Below, piece by piece: positions 29,306 to 38,810 of a stretch of DNA of 64,000 bases (within the stretch, counting starts at the first letter, position 1; every line of letters begins with the position of its first letter). Source of the stretch: Bradyrhizobium sp. BR13661 (GTDB lineage Bacteria; Pseudomonadota; Alphaproteobacteria; Rhizobiales; Xanthobacteraceae); NCBI RefSeq assembly GCF_029892425.1, contig NZ_JARXWB010000003.1, positions 310,001 to 374,000 on the forward strand. The letters are read 5' to 3'. The notes beneath the pieces were generated by a model. That model had not been told where the DNA came from. It searched no databases and saw only the letters and a list, made by a program, of their open reading frames with translations. The translations under genes and the position numbers were made by a program.

Positions 29306-29446
29306 GCACGTTCCTCCCGCTTAAAGACCCCCTCGCGCATTGGCGGAGCCTGCGCGGCGCGGGCGCCACAACTCACTCAGCGTTTCACAGCACGCGCATC
29401 AAGCCTACTGCACCGCGGACGTGGCGCGCGCAAACAAACGAGACCG

Positions 29447-30316
29447 CTATTGTAGTAACTCTGCAAGCAGCTTATTGGGAAAGCGGCGCTTTTGAACGAT
29501 GGCATAAAAGCGCTCGGAAACTTCCCCTATTCGACAATACTCGACAAGAATCTTGTTTTCCAGCTCGTCCTGAACGACGATTGGCGGCACTACTGTCAGA
29601 GCCTGGCGTTCCCGGGCCAAAAGTCGCAACATGGCCATGTCATCAACCTCCGCCAGGATAAGCGGGTGTATTCCTGCCCGTTCGAGCACCCGATCAAATG
29701 CTAGCCGGATATCGCTCTCCATACTGGGAAGTAGTAAAGGCCATGTTTGGAGATCCTCAGGAAAAAGGAATTTTTTTCGACCACGCTTGGGATGACCAAC
29801 CAAACTGACCGGCTGCTCATCTATGAGGTGATTGCGCAAGATCGAATGTGAATCGCGCGGAGCTGGGGTGTTCGCCAATACGATGTCGAGAGTATGCGCG
29901 TCGAGCTGTGCCAGCAGCTCCCGCATTGCTCCGGAGCGGACAACAATTTCAACGTCCGGTCTGGCAAGTATCGGCCGCAAAAATTCGAGCTGAAAATTCC
30001 GGGAAAGAGTGGGCAATGCCCCTACGCGCAAGATCTGGCGGTTTGTGAGAAAGTTTCCCTTCAGCGTGCCCAATAGTTCATCGCCGGCCTTGAAAACCGT
30101 ATCGGCATAGTCGAGGGCAATTTTGCCCGCTTCGGTCAAAATGAGGGCTTTGCCACTTCTTTCAAATAGTTTGTGGCCAATCTGCCGCTCAAGCTTTTGC
30201 AGCTGCACGGACACCGCCGACTGGGACAAATGTAGCTGCTCAGCCGCGCGCGTCAGATTTCCCAATCGCGCAACCGCCCAAAAGTACCGCAAGTGGTTGT
30301 AGTTCAAGGTCGCCAT
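29447..30316 (-). CDS. LysR family regulator divergent from the DAB genes
   Basis: A 289-residue LysR-type regulator. The helix-turn-helix (NLTRAAEQLHLSQSAVSVQLQKLERQIGH) fills residues 19-48, followed by an effector domain of NhaR-like type (ALPTLSRNFQLEFLRPIL). Its ATG (30316) lies inside a perfect 9+9 palindrome at 30315-30341, and it is divergent from dabB, the arrangement of the low-CO2 regulators (LcyR/CbbR-type) beside DAB operons. It probably controls dabB-dabA in response to carbon supply and represses itself. The regulated genes and the effector are inference. Confidence 0.88.
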   Translation of the reverse strand: MATLNYNHLRYFWAVARLGNLTRAAEQLHLSQSAVSVQLQKLERQIGHKLFERSGKALILTEAGKIALDYADTVFKAGDELLGTLKGNFLTNRQILRVGALPTLSRNFQLEFLRPILARPDVEIVVRSGAMRELLAQLDAHTLDIVLANTPAPRDSHSILRNHLIDEQPVSLVGHPKRGRKKFLFPEDLQTWPLLLPSMESDIRLAFDRVLERAGIHPLILAEVDDMAMLRLLARERQALTVVPPIVVQDELENKILVEYCRIGEVSERFYAIVQKRRFPNKLLAELLQ

Positions 30317-30341
30317 ATCGTTCTATATAAACGAACGATAT
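30315..30341. promoter_or_regulatory. LysR-type palindromic operator
   Basis: ATATCGTTC (30315-30323) and its exact inverse GAACGATAT (30333-30341) flank a 9-bp AT-rich spacer. The dyad contains the T-N11-A arrangement typical of LysR binding sites and covers the start codon of the LysR gene, about 90 bp upstream of dabB. The position suits autorepression together with activation of dabB. Confidence 0.65.
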
Positions 30342-30427
30342 CACATAAACAATGAATTTTTAAGCCGTCGTTTTTCACGCTATTCCGTTCAAGTGACGAC
30401 GACGACTCTGAACTGGGAAACTTCCGC

Positions 30428-32005
30428 GTGGACATTCATCTTTTGCCATTGCTTGCCCCTATTTTGCTTCTGGTGACCGCACTTTTTGGTTGGTTGTGGC
30501 CGGGCGTTCGACCGAGATACTTTGCCGGCCTTGCCGAAATATCCACGATTGCAGTCGCCGCTATCGCGATGCTTTCTGCGGCGATTACTTACAGCCAGGG
30601 CTCGGCGACTAGCGCAGTAATTGGGCTTTATGGCCTGGGCTTATCCGTCAGGCTCGACAGCATAAGTATCGTTATGCTTCTTCTGGTCTCTTTTGTCGGC
30701 TGGGTCGTAACGCGATACTCCAGAACATATCTAGACGGAGAAGCCCGGCAAGCAGTGTTCACTGCCTGGCTTTGTGCGACCTTGGCTTCAGTTCTTCTTT
30801 TGGTCATCGCAGGCAATCTCTTTCAACTGTTCTTTGCCTGGATCGCAACGAGCCTTTCACTGCATCGGTTATTGCTATTCTATCCCGAGCGTTCCGGCGC
30901 TCAGCGGGCCGCTCGCAAGAAGTTCATTATAGCGCGGATCGCCGACGTCGCGCTGCTCGGAGGGCTCATATGCCTGATACTGCGCTACGGCAGTGCTGAT
31001 ATCGCAGCGATTTCAAACGCCGCAAAGCTTGACGCGGGAGGCCCGGTGGCAACGCTGGCGGTCGGCCTGCTCGCTGTAGCAGCCATCCTGAAGTCCGCTC
31101 AATTTCCGACCCATGGCTGGCTTACGGAGGTTATGGAGACGCCCACGCCGGTATCTGCCCTGCTACATGCCGGTGTGATCAACGCCGGCGGATTTTTGCT
31201 GATCCGGTTTGCGGACTTCATGGTGCTGGCACCAGGCATTCTCGCCATGCTCGTCATTATCGGAGGTTTCACGGCGATCTTTGGCGCCTTGGTGATGTTG
31301 ACTCAATCTGCGGTGAAGACCTCCCTTGCCTGGTCAACCGTGTCACAAATGGGCTTCATGATATTTGAATGCGGCCTTGGCTTATTTTCGCTTGCGCTCC
31401 TGCATATCGTTGCCCACTCACTCTACAAGGCGCACTCGTTTCTGGCTTCCGGCGGCGCTGTGGGCCGCGTTGCCACCATACAGCGGCCGGGGCCCGTCGC
31501 CATTCCAAGCGTCAAAGCGGTAGCGCGGGCCTTTGGCCTCTCCCTGGTGATTTATCTCGCCATAGCTCTGGCGCTTGGATTTTTTCATAAGTCGCCGCAA
31601 AGTATAGCGCTAGGGGTCATACTGGTCCTTGGGGTCGCCTACTTGTTCGCACAAGGTTTTGCGGACGCGGCCCCAAAGCAGTTGACTAGGCTTACAGCCG
31701 TGTATGCCGTTGCTACTTCGGTCAGCTATTTCGCGCTTCAATCTGTCGCACAGTGGCTTACTGCTTCAGCTCTTCCGCCTGTTCCCACGCCCGGTGCGCT
31801 CGAATGGACGTTGATCGTTCTGGCGCTCGTCAGCTTTGGTCTCGTCGCCTTTGCGCAGTCGATATTTCCTTTATGGGCATACCATCCCGCGGCTGCGGGA
31901 GTGCGCGTCCATCTTTCCAACGGCTTGTACGCCAACGCCCTCTTCGATCGTCTAATCGGCGGCTGGTCGGGTCGTAAAACTTTCAAAACCTTGCAGCAGG
32001 GCTAA
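30428..32005 (+). CDS. dabB: DabB, proton-conducting membrane subunit of DAB inorganic carbon transporter
   Basis: A 525-residue NuoL/MrpA-like membrane protein with about fourteen hydrophobic helices. The ion-channel signature HGWLTEVMETPTPVSALLHAGVINAGG lies near residue 235. In DAB complexes this subunit lets cations flow down their gradient to energise DabA, which hydrates CO2 to bicarbonate inside the cell. Translation begins at a GTG (30428); no ATG gives the conserved N terminus. Its TAA is immediately followed by the dabA ATG, so the two are strictly coupled. Genes of this type are often misnamed NADH dehydrogenase subunit 5. Confidence 0.93.
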   Translation: MDIHLLPLLAPILLLVTALFGWLWPGVRPRYFAGLAEISTIAVAAIAMLSAAITYSQGSATSAVIGLYGLGLSVRLDSISIVMLLLVSFVGWVVTRYSRTYLDGEARQAVFTAWLCATLASVLLLVIAGNLFQLFFAWIATSLSLHRLLLFYPERSGAQRAARKKFIIARIADVALLGGLICLILRYGSADIAAISNAAKLDAGGPVATLAVGLLAVAAILKSAQFPTHGWLTEVMETPTPVSALLHAGVINAGGFLLIRFADFMVLAPGILAMLVIIGGFTAIFGALVMLTQSAVKTSLAWSTVSQMGFMIFECGLGLFSLALLHIVAHSLYKAHSFLASGGAVGRVATIQRPGPVAIPSVKAVARAFGLSLVIYLAIALALGFFHKSPQSIALGVILVLGVAYLFAQGFADAAPKQLTRLTAVYAVATSVSYFALQSVAQWLTASALPPVPTPGALEWTLIVLALVSFGLVAFAQSIFPLWAYHPAAAGVRVHLSNGLYANALFDRLIGGWSGRKTFKTLQQG

Positions 32006-34417
32006 ATGAAGTCACGCAACAACCTGGATCATCAAATAATTCATCAAGCCGCAGCCAGAGCGGCGAGATCCATACCTCCGCTGTGGCCGCTCGCTTCGAG
32101 CGTCGCGGTCAATCCCTTTCTTGGCCAGACAGACGAAAGTCTTGCCCAAACAAGTTCGCGCCTACAAAGAGTTGTCGGGACTTCCGCCACGATGCCGCGA
32201 AGCTGGTATGCAAACCAGCTTGCAGCCGGTTTCGTGACGGACGGGGATCTCATGGAAGCCTTGGCGAACGCTCCGGAGGAATTCCGGCCGGCCGATCTCG
32301 TTTCACTAAGGGCCGTCGCGGCCGAGGCGGGCGCGCCCGGCGATGACAAACTTCCAAACCTTGCTGACCTCGCCTCCAACGTCTCGGGGATCGATTGGTG
32401 TGGCATCATTGCCGATCGCTTCGGTGCCTGGGCTGGAGGATATTTCGACCAGGGTCAAGCTCTCTGGTCCGCGCCACATTCGGCCAACACTTATGCTGAC
32501 TGGCGCGCCTTCGCTGTTCACGACCTCACGCCGGAAATCATGGGGCTCGCTGGCTTTGCATCCCATGTCTCACAAGCGCCACCGTCAGCCGCAGATGCAA
32601 TCGTCCGAGCGACCAAGCAACTGGGCTTAAGCAGTGAGGCGTTGGACACCTACTTCCATCAGCTTTTGATGACACTCGGCGGATGGTCCCAGTACGCTCG
32701 GTATAAGTTGTGGCAGGCCGAATTGGCCGGCTCCTCCGACGAAACGATCATCGGCATGCTGGCGATTCGGCTGATCTGGGAAGAAGCGTTTCAGGCTCAT
32801 TATGCGGAAAGTATCGCCCAAGAATGGAAAATTGTTCGACGCAAGCATGAATTGCCGGTGTCGGCGAACGAAAACACAGTACTTGACGCCATACTACAGG
32901 AATCTTGCGAGCGGGCATTCCAGCGTCGCTTATCGGCCGTGTTAGGATCGAAAGGTGACACCACGACCGTCCGGCCGATCCTGCAAATCGCCTTCTGCAT
33001 CGACGTTCGTTCCGAAGTATTCAGACGAGCGCTTGAGTCCACTAGCCCCGATATCCAGACGCTTGGCTTTGCAGGCTTTTTTGGGCTGACAATCTCGCAT
33101 CGCTCATTTGCTTCTGACGTTCCGGAACTCCGCCTGCCAGTTCTCCTGAATCCCAATGTTACGACCTCCGCAGGCGGTTTTTCAGATAATTCCAGCGATG
33201 TGGCGGCAAGGATCAGAGCGCGGGCTAAGCGGGCATGGGGACGATTCAAGCTTGCCGCGGTGTCTTCGTTTGCGTTTGTAGAAGCGACGGGACCTGTCTA
33301 TCTCGGAAAACTTCTCGGCGATGCTCTTGGCTTATCTTCTTCCGCGGCGCAAATCGAACCCCAGCCTCGCTTTGATCCGGAAATTGATCTCACGGTAAAG
33401 GTCGATACAGCCGAGACTATTTTGCGTGCAATGTCTCTGACCCGAGATTTTGCACGATTTGTCTGCCTGGCGGGCCATGCCGCTACCGTCGTCAATAACC
33501 CGCACGCGAGCGCGCTTAACTGCGGCGCCTGCGGCGGATACGGTGGTGACGTTAATGCACGTTCGCTGGCATCCCTCCTAAATGATTCAGATGTGAGATG
33601 CGGACTTGTCGCCAAGGGTATCGAGATTCCCGCGGACACCAGGTTTGTCGGCGCCCTTCACGACACCACAACGGACCGGGTTGTCTTGTACGCAAGTGAC
33701 CATCCGAGAGCAGATCATCTTGATGATCTTAAGAAGGTCAAAGGCTGGCTCTCTCAGGCGGGTAAACTTGCTCGCCTTGAGCGGGCCAGTCGTCTTCCCG
33801 GCGCCAGCGGCCAGCGCAGCGTCATTCAGAGAAGCCGCAACTGGGCGGAAGTCAGACCGGAATGGGGGCTTGCCGGATGTGCTGCATTCATTGCGGCACC
33901 GCGGGCACGAACGCTGGAAAGCAGGTTGGATGGACGAGCATTCCTGCACGACTATGTCTGGACCAAAGACAAGAACTTTTCTGTTTTGGAATTGATCATG
34001 ACTGCTCCGGTCGTGGTCGCAAGCTGGATCAGCCTGCAGTATTATGGGTCAACGGTTGCGCCTGACGTATTCGGCGCGGGAAACAAGCTCCTGCACAATG
34101 TCACCGGAGGGATCGGGGTTATTGAAGGCAATAGTGGATCGATTCGGACCGGCCTGCCCTGGCAGTCGATACATGATGGGCAAAAATACATGCACGATCC
34201 CCTGCGTCTTTCAGTGTGTATCGAGGCCCCGCGCGAAGCCATGAACGATGTCCTATCGCGTCACAAGGAAGTGCGCGCGTTGTTTGACAATGGATGGCTC
34301 CATCTTTTCGCGCTCGACGATCAGGGACGAATGGCGTGGCGCTATGCCGGCGATTTGAATTGGACGTCTGTTGCCTCTGTGCAAAGCGAATCCCCTGAAA
34401 TGGAAATTGCCGTCTGA
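32006..34417 (+). CDS. dabA: DabA (DUF2309), zinc subunit of DAB inorganic carbon transporter
   Basis: An 803-residue DUF2309/UPF0753 protein, the cytoplasmic beta-carbonic-anhydrase-like subunit of the DAB complex. The zinc-site residues known from Halothiobacillus DabA (Cys351, Asp353, His524, Cys539) are all present as Cys331 and Asp333 in CIDVRSE, His491 in GHAATVVNN and Cys506 in ALNCGACGG, with the same 2- and 15-residue spacings. Length is as expected. It follows dabB with no gap, and pyrC starts 49 bp downstream. Together they accumulate bicarbonate in the cytosol, as needed for a carboxysome; none of the carboxysome genes are in the window. Confidence 0.95.
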   Translation: MKSRNNLDHQIIHQAAARAARSIPPLWPLASSVAVNPFLGQTDESLAQTSSRLQRVVGTSATMPRSWYANQLAAGFVTDGDLMEALANAPEEFRPADLVSLRAVAAEAGAPGDDKLPNLADLASNVSGIDWCGIIADRFGAWAGGYFDQGQALWSAPHSANTYADWRAFAVHDLTPEIMGLAGFASHVSQAPPSAADAIVRATKQLGLSSEALDTYFHQLLMTLGGWSQYARYKLWQAELAGSSDETIIGMLAIRLIWEEAFQAHYAESIAQEWKIVRRKHELPVSANENTVLDAILQESCERAFQRRLSAVLGSKGDTTTVRPILQIAFCIDVRSEVFRRALESTSPDIQTLGFAGFFGLTISHRSFASDVPELRLPVLLNPNVTTSAGGFSDNSSDVAARIRARAKRAWGRFKLAAVSSFAFVEATGPVYLGKLLGDALGLSSSAAQIEPQPRFDPEIDLTVKVDTAETILRAMSLTRDFARFVCLAGHAATVVNNPHASALNCGACGGYGGDVNARSLASLLNDSDVRCGLVAKGIEIPADTRFVGALHDTTTDRVVLYASDHPRADHLDDLKKVKGWLSQAGKLARLERASRLPGASGQRSVIQRSRNWAEVRPEWGLAGCAAFIAAPRARTLESRLDGRAFLHDYVWTKDKNFSVLELIMTAPVVVASWISLQYYGSTVAPDVFGAGNKLLHNVTGGIGVIEGNSGSIRTGLPWQSIHDGQKYMHDPLRLSVCIEAPREAMNDVLSRHKEVRALFDNGWLHLFALDDQGRMAWRYAGDLNWTSVASVQSESPEMEIAV

Positions 34418-34466
34418 TGGTCAAGCTGCAAGGTACTCGTAGGTCCTCGTAAGAATAAAGCCGAAT

Positions 34467-35591
34467 ATGAATCGAGAACGTCCATCGTCCGACACTTTAC
34501 CGGACCAGCGCGCACGGGAAAACGCAGACTCCCCTCGCCGCCTCGTTCTTCGGCGACCGGATGATTTTCACGTTCATCTGCGGGATGGTTTAATGCTGAA
34601 CGCCTTGGTGAATGCAACCGCCAGGCAGTTTGGGCGAGCCATCGTGATGCCCAATCTGGATCCGCCGGTCACGACCGCCGCCGGAGCAGAAGCCTATCGG
34701 TCACGCATCCTTGCGGCTCTGGGCGAGCAGGACGATTTCAAGCCGTTGATGACGGTCTATCTGACCGACAATACGAAAACTCCCGATTTGGAGGCCGGCT
34801 TCAAGGCTGGTGTTCTGACGGCCGCTAAATTTTATCCGGCGCACGCCACGACCAATTCGGCTCTTGGTGTCACAGACCTGCGCAATCTCTACGGTGTTTT
34901 CAACGCTATGGAGCGCCTCAAAATGCCATTGCTTGTTCATGGCGAGGTGTCGGATCCCGATGTCGATGTTTTTGATCGGGAGAAGGCGTTCATCGATCGC
35001 TATCTCGCCAAATTGGTCAACGCATTTCCTGCCCTCAAAATTGTCCTGGAGCATATTACGACTGAGGAGGCCGTAGACTTCGTGGTTGCCGCCGGTCCTA
35101 ATGTGGGGGCAACAATCACGCCGCATCACCTTTCGATCAACCGCAACTCCATGTTCCATGGCGGATTACGTCCTCACTTCTATTGTTTGCCAATCCTCAA
35201 GCGTGAGCATCATAGGCTTGCGCTTCGTCGCGCCGCCACTTCAGGCAATCCCAAGTTCTTCCTCGGTACAGATTCGGCGCCGCATGATATTTCAACCAAA
35301 CAAAACGGTTGCGCCTGTGCCGGCATTTTTAATGCCGACGTCGCCATGCAGGTCTATGCACAAGTCTTTGAAGAAGAGGCATCGCTCGACCGTCTCGAAA
35401 CGTTTGCCGCCGAACATGGCGCTCGTTTCTACGGCCTGCCGCTCAATCAGGGCAGGATCGCGCTTGAAAAAACCGGATCGATTGTCTCGGCCGAGTTCCC
35501 CGCCGGCAAGTCGAGGATCGTGCCTTTTAAAGCAGGCTCCGCCATCTCTTGGTCTTTTGTTGGCAAGGTTGCTGATGAACATCACTCCTAG
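34467..35591 (+). CDS. pyrC: Dihydroorotase, E. coli PyrC type
   Basis: A 374-residue class II dihydroorotase, cyclising carbamoyl-aspartate in pyrimidine synthesis. Metal-binding and catalytic elements are present: DDFHVHLRDG near residue 32, the carboxylated Lys in AAKFYPAHATTNS, LLVHGE, LEHITT and GTDSAPH. An extra N-terminal 25 residues, hydrophilic and Arg/Asp-rich, precede the fold; a later start would remove them but no good in-frame ATG exists before the core. It is clustered with dabBA. Carbamoyl phosphate synthesis consumes bicarbonate, so there is a possible metabolic reason for the linkage, but that is speculation. Confidence 0.93.
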   Translation: MNRERPSSDTLPDQRARENADSPRRLVLRRPDDFHVHLRDGLMLNALVNATARQFGRAIVMPNLDPPVTTAAGAEAYRSRILAALGEQDDFKPLMTVYLTDNTKTPDLEAGFKAGVLTAAKFYPAHATTNSALGVTDLRNLYGVFNAMERLKMPLLVHGEVSDPDVDVFDREKAFIDRYLAKLVNAFPALKIVLEHITTEEAVDFVVAAGPNVGATITPHHLSINRNSMFHGGLRPHFYCLPILKREHHRLALRRAATSGNPKFFLGTDSAPHDISTKQNGCACAGIFNADVAMQVYAQVFEEEASLDRLETFAAEHGARFYGLPLNQGRIALEKTGSIVSAEFPAGKSRIVPFKAGSAISWSFVGKVADEHHS

Positions 35592-36456
35592 CAAAAAGAA
35601 CAACTTCCTTCCTTATGCGGGCCGGAAAGCAGTTCTGGCGACCATGCACAGCAAGCATACTGCGGTTGCGCCCGCGCTGCGAGCCGGCGTAGGCCTTGAA
35701 ATCGTGACGGCAACGGGGATTGACACTGATCAACTCGGTACGTTCTCAGGCGAGATCCCTCGAAACGGAACAATGCTCGAAGTTGCGATTAGCAAGACGC
35801 GGCTGGGTATGAAAGCAAGCGGCCTTTCTTTGGGGTTGGCCACAGAAGGCACGTTTGGTCCTCATCCAGCTTTACCATTCTTGGCTGCAGGCATCGAGCT
35901 CATGACGTTTGTCGACGACGAACGAAAGATCGTTGTGAGCGAAAGCTTTGTTGCTCCACACACTAATTTTGACTATCTGGTTGTTGCTCCCGGAGAGGAT
36001 CTCAAAGGCTTTCTTGATCGTGTCGGCTTTCCATCTCACGCCTTGATTGTACGTCCAAACGAAGGGAGCCCATCGCAAGGTCTCGTCAAAGGAATACTTG
36101 ACGCCTCCGATCTGGGTCGAGCGATCGCAGTCGCCGCATCGCTCTCTAGCGACGGCAAGGCCCAGCTGGAAACCGACATGCGGGCGCATCTCAATCCGAC
36201 CCGCATGCAAAGCCTTGCGCTATTGGCTGAAAAGTTAGCCAAGCGATTGGCAACCGCCTGTCCCGAATGCGACGCGCCCGGTTTTGGTCGTACCGAAACG
36301 CGAGAGGGATTGCTATGCGAGGCTTGCGGTGCGCCAACCCAGATGATCGCTACTGAAGTTTTCTCCTGCGCGAGCTGCAGCTACAGGGAAGATCGACCGC
36401 GCTTCGACGGCTTGAGAAAAGCGCCCCCGGGAAGTTGCCCAGAGTGTAATCCTTGA
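35575..36456 (+). CDS. DUF6671 family protein with C-terminal zinc ribbons
   Basis: A 293-residue protein I associate with the DUF6671 family, of unknown function. The main domain (about 1-215) begins YAGRKAVLATMHSKHTAVAPAL and contains GTFGPHPALPFLAAGIELM. The last 70 residues hold four CxxC pairs (CPECDAP, CEACGAP, CASCSYR, CPECNP), which should bind two zinc ions. The ATG at 35575 lies 17 bases inside the end of pyrC, so the two are coupled. An open frame extends upstream inside pyrC but cannot be coding there. Confidence 0.8.
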   Translation: MNITPSKKNNFLPYAGRKAVLATMHSKHTAVAPALRAGVGLEIVTATGIDTDQLGTFSGEIPRNGTMLEVAISKTRLGMKASGLSLGLATEGTFGPHPALPFLAAGIELMTFVDDERKIVVSESFVAPHTNFDYLVVAPGEDLKGFLDRVGFPSHALIVRPNEGSPSQGLVKGILDASDLGRAIAVAASLSSDGKAQLETDMRAHLNPTRMQSLALLAEKLAKRLATACPECDAPGFGRTETREGLLCEACGAPTQMIATEVFSCASCSYREDRPRFDGLRKAPPGSCPECNP

Positions 36457-36522
36457 GGAAAGGTCCTCATCAAACCGTCCAAAAGATCCGGCATTAATCG
36501 ATGCGTTAATCGCGAGTACGAG

Positions 36523-36729
36523 ATGCAGACACCACAGAGCCCAGCTCTGAAGCGCGCGATGGAAGATATCGCATGGATTCTGAACAATCCCGCGACCAGC
36601 CCTTGGCTGAGAAGAGCCATTGTTGGCGCAACCCAGAACGACCCGATATCGGTGCTGAACGATCTCGAAATCTTGAAAGACGTTCTCGTTAGGTGGGCGA
36701 ATGCCAACATCGAAACGACAACCGAGTAA
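36523..36729 (+). CDS. Small hypothetical protein
   Basis: A 68-residue acidic-neutral protein (MQTPQSPALKRAMEDIAW then ILNNPATSPWLRRAI) that I do not recognise. It has no membrane segment or cysteine and looks helical. Codon use resembles that of its neighbours, and it lies in the same direction between the DUF6671 gene (66 bp) and the HAD gene (54 bp), which supports a real gene in the run. A weak GAG precedes the ATG. Confidence 0.5.
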   Translation: MQTPQSPALKRAMEDIAWILNNPATSPWLRRAIVGATQNDPISVLNDLEILKDVLVRWANANIETTTE

Positions 36730-36783
36730 GACGGGCCCGATCAAAAGCTAGGTTTTCCTGATCGCCATTGGAGTAAACATCCT

Positions 36784-37620
36784 ATGACGCACTACCGTTC
36801 GGTTTCAGGAGTGTCCGCTATTGTCGATCGCTTCGATACTTTTTTGATCGATCAATTTGGGGTTATTCATGATGGAGACCGGCCCTACCCGGGCGCGCTT
36901 GACTGTCTCAGAAAGCTAAAGGCCCTTAACAAAGAGGTCGTCCTCCTCTCCAACTCCGGCAAGCGGTCTGGAGCAAATGTTGAGAGGCTACTGAGGCTCG
37001 GCTTCGCTCGTGAATGCTTCGATCACGTCGTTACTTCCGGTGATGTCGCGTGGCATTGCATTCTCAATCGAACGCTAGGTGGCCCCTTTTCACCAAGCAG
37101 CAAAATCTTTCTCGTTGGGCACGATGATTACGACTATGGCTTCGAAGCGCTCGACTTGACCAGGATTGAAGACCCTACCAACGCGGATTTCATAATAATT
37201 GCGGCAAGCCAAGCGCCACGAACATCCCTCGCAGAATATGGCGAGAGACTGCTAGCCGCCGCGGCAGCGAATATTCCGGCACTTTGCTGCAATCCAGACA
37301 GGATGATGTTAACGCAATCAGGTTTGCAACCGAGCGCCGGCGAGATTGCCCTGCTCTATGAAAGATTTGGCGGGAAAGTCGCTTATATTGGCAAGCCGTA
37401 TTTGGAAATGTACCGCTACGCGAGCAAGACGGTCGCTCGGAAGACGTTGGCACGTGGTCTTGCGATCGGCGACAGCATTGAGCACGATATTGGCGGTGGT
37501 CACAAAGCAGGCCTTACTACCCTTTTAGTCCGAACCGGAATTTCGGGCAATTTGAGCAACCAAAGATTGAACGAAGAAATGCACCGACATGGTGCTTTTC
37601 CTGTGTTGCCCCAACTCTAA
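36784..37620 (+). CDS. HAD superfamily hydrolase, TIGR01459 type
   Basis: A 278-residue HAD phosphatase of the class IIA type. Motif I is FLIDQFGVIHDG (residues 20-31) with the nucleophile Asp, motif II the LLSNSGKRSG loop, and motifs III/IV the Lys in YIGKPYLEMY and GDSIEHDIGGGHKAG. Relatives act on small phosphorylated compounds, and in autotrophs other HAD proteins of this type remove 2-phosphoglycolate. A phosphoglycolate phosphatase role would fit the DAB genes upstream and the glycolate operon at 55-64 kb, but the substrate cannot be read from the sequence. It is the last gene of the plus-strand run. Confidence 0.85.
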   Translation: MTHYRSVSGVSAIVDRFDTFLIDQFGVIHDGDRPYPGALDCLRKLKALNKEVVLLSNSGKRSGANVERLLRLGFARECFDHVVTSGDVAWHCILNRTLGGPFSPSSKIFLVGHDDYDYGFEALDLTRIEDPTNADFIIIAASQAPRTSLAEYGERLLAAAAANIPALCCNPDRMMLTQSGLQPSAGEIALLYERFGGKVAYIGKPYLEMYRYASKTVARKTLARGLAIGDSIEHDIGGGHKAGLTTLLVRTGISGNLSNQRLNEEMHRHGAFPVLPQL

Positions 37621-38810
37621 ACTGGTAAAGTCTTCAATCAGCAGCAGAGTTTTGTCTGGCGCCCGTTCGTTTTCGCATGGCTAGACGGTCACGCCCGCGC
37701 TATACAAAAGGGCACGCTATTAGACAGGGTTTTCCTCAGCTATACGATTTCATTGCCTGCCAAGCGCAGAAATCCATTGCGATCGGGCTCTGAAACAGCA
37801 AGCTTCCACTGCAATGCAGCGGGAAACCGCTCTTCGCGGGCTCGTCGCCGGTTTCTAGTGAGAGATTTGTAGAGAGCGACAAGCTACCGCTCTTCACGCC
37901 AGCAGGTCTATGAATCTTAGGGCGACGCTAGTTTCGCATGGAGCGTTTGCGTACAAACTACGCGGCCGGTGCCGTCCTACGTCCGTGCAAAGGTTGATGT
38001 CGGTGGGAGCTCAGTTGCGGCTCCCTCGAGAAAGACCTCATTCCCGAGTGCAGCGATGGGCAGCCGCAAATTCGGCATTCAGAAACAGTTGTGACGGGTC
38101 GCCGAAATGGCAGCGCATCCGGTCAGCTCCTCCCGTAGGAATAATGTTTGGTACTGCTTCGCCCCACGCAAACGCCCGTAAATATACGGTAGTGAAAACC
38201 GTTGGCTAACCCGCATATTCTGCTGGTAGCTGAGGTGAGGATCAAGATTAGACTATTCAAGAAAGCGAGAGTCTACTCCCGCTGCGGGCGTCCGTGGAGT
38301 TGCTCTTATCACCTGTCTTCGGCAATGGTGAGCTCGTCTGAGGTTGGAAACGCGATGCTGAGAAGCTGAAAGAAATGATAAGCTTGCAGGAACGCAATTG
38401 GGAGGCCGCACTGAGGCTTTCCGTAGCATCGAGCGGGATGTAGCTCTACGCGAATTAGGTGCGTTTCAGACCACCCTGCTAACCTTGATCCGCAGGCTCG
38501 ATTTAAGCATCGAGCGAGCTATTGATTGAACATCCGAATCCCAACCTAAAAGCAACGCCTAGCGTAACGGCATAGAGCGGCCAAGTCGACTCTCAGCTCA
38601 AAGCGTAGCGCCCTTGGCTTCCGCCGCCGCGATCTGCATGCGCTACTGTGGCAGCTAGACCTTGGCCGGCAAAAGGCGTCGGCTTGTAGACCAACTCCTA
38701 GCCACTCTATGCCAGTCATTGGATACGATCGACTGGCAGAACTTGCGATGACCAGCTCGCTACGGCCAAGGACGCTTTGATCGATAGGCTACGTGATGGG
38801 ATTCCGCGCC
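37621..38810. other. 1.2-kb gene-poor region
   Basis: No convincing gene on either strand. Short frames around 38340-38530 (one reading WKRDAEKLKEMISLQERNWE) look like pieces of a decayed coding sequence interrupted by frameshifts, but I cannot name a family. A 99-codon plus frame at 37910-38209 has no ribosome binding site and reads as random sequence. No tRNA-like cloverleaf, terminator or IS end was found. Confidence 0.45.

Noticed and set aside
30428..32005. Annotation as a complex I subunit (NuoL)
   Set aside because: No other nuo genes are present and it is coupled to a DUF2309 gene with the DabA zinc residues, which defines the DAB transporter.
37910..38209. 99-codon plus-strand frame
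   Set aside because: No ribosome binding site, random-looking composition, no recognised similarity.
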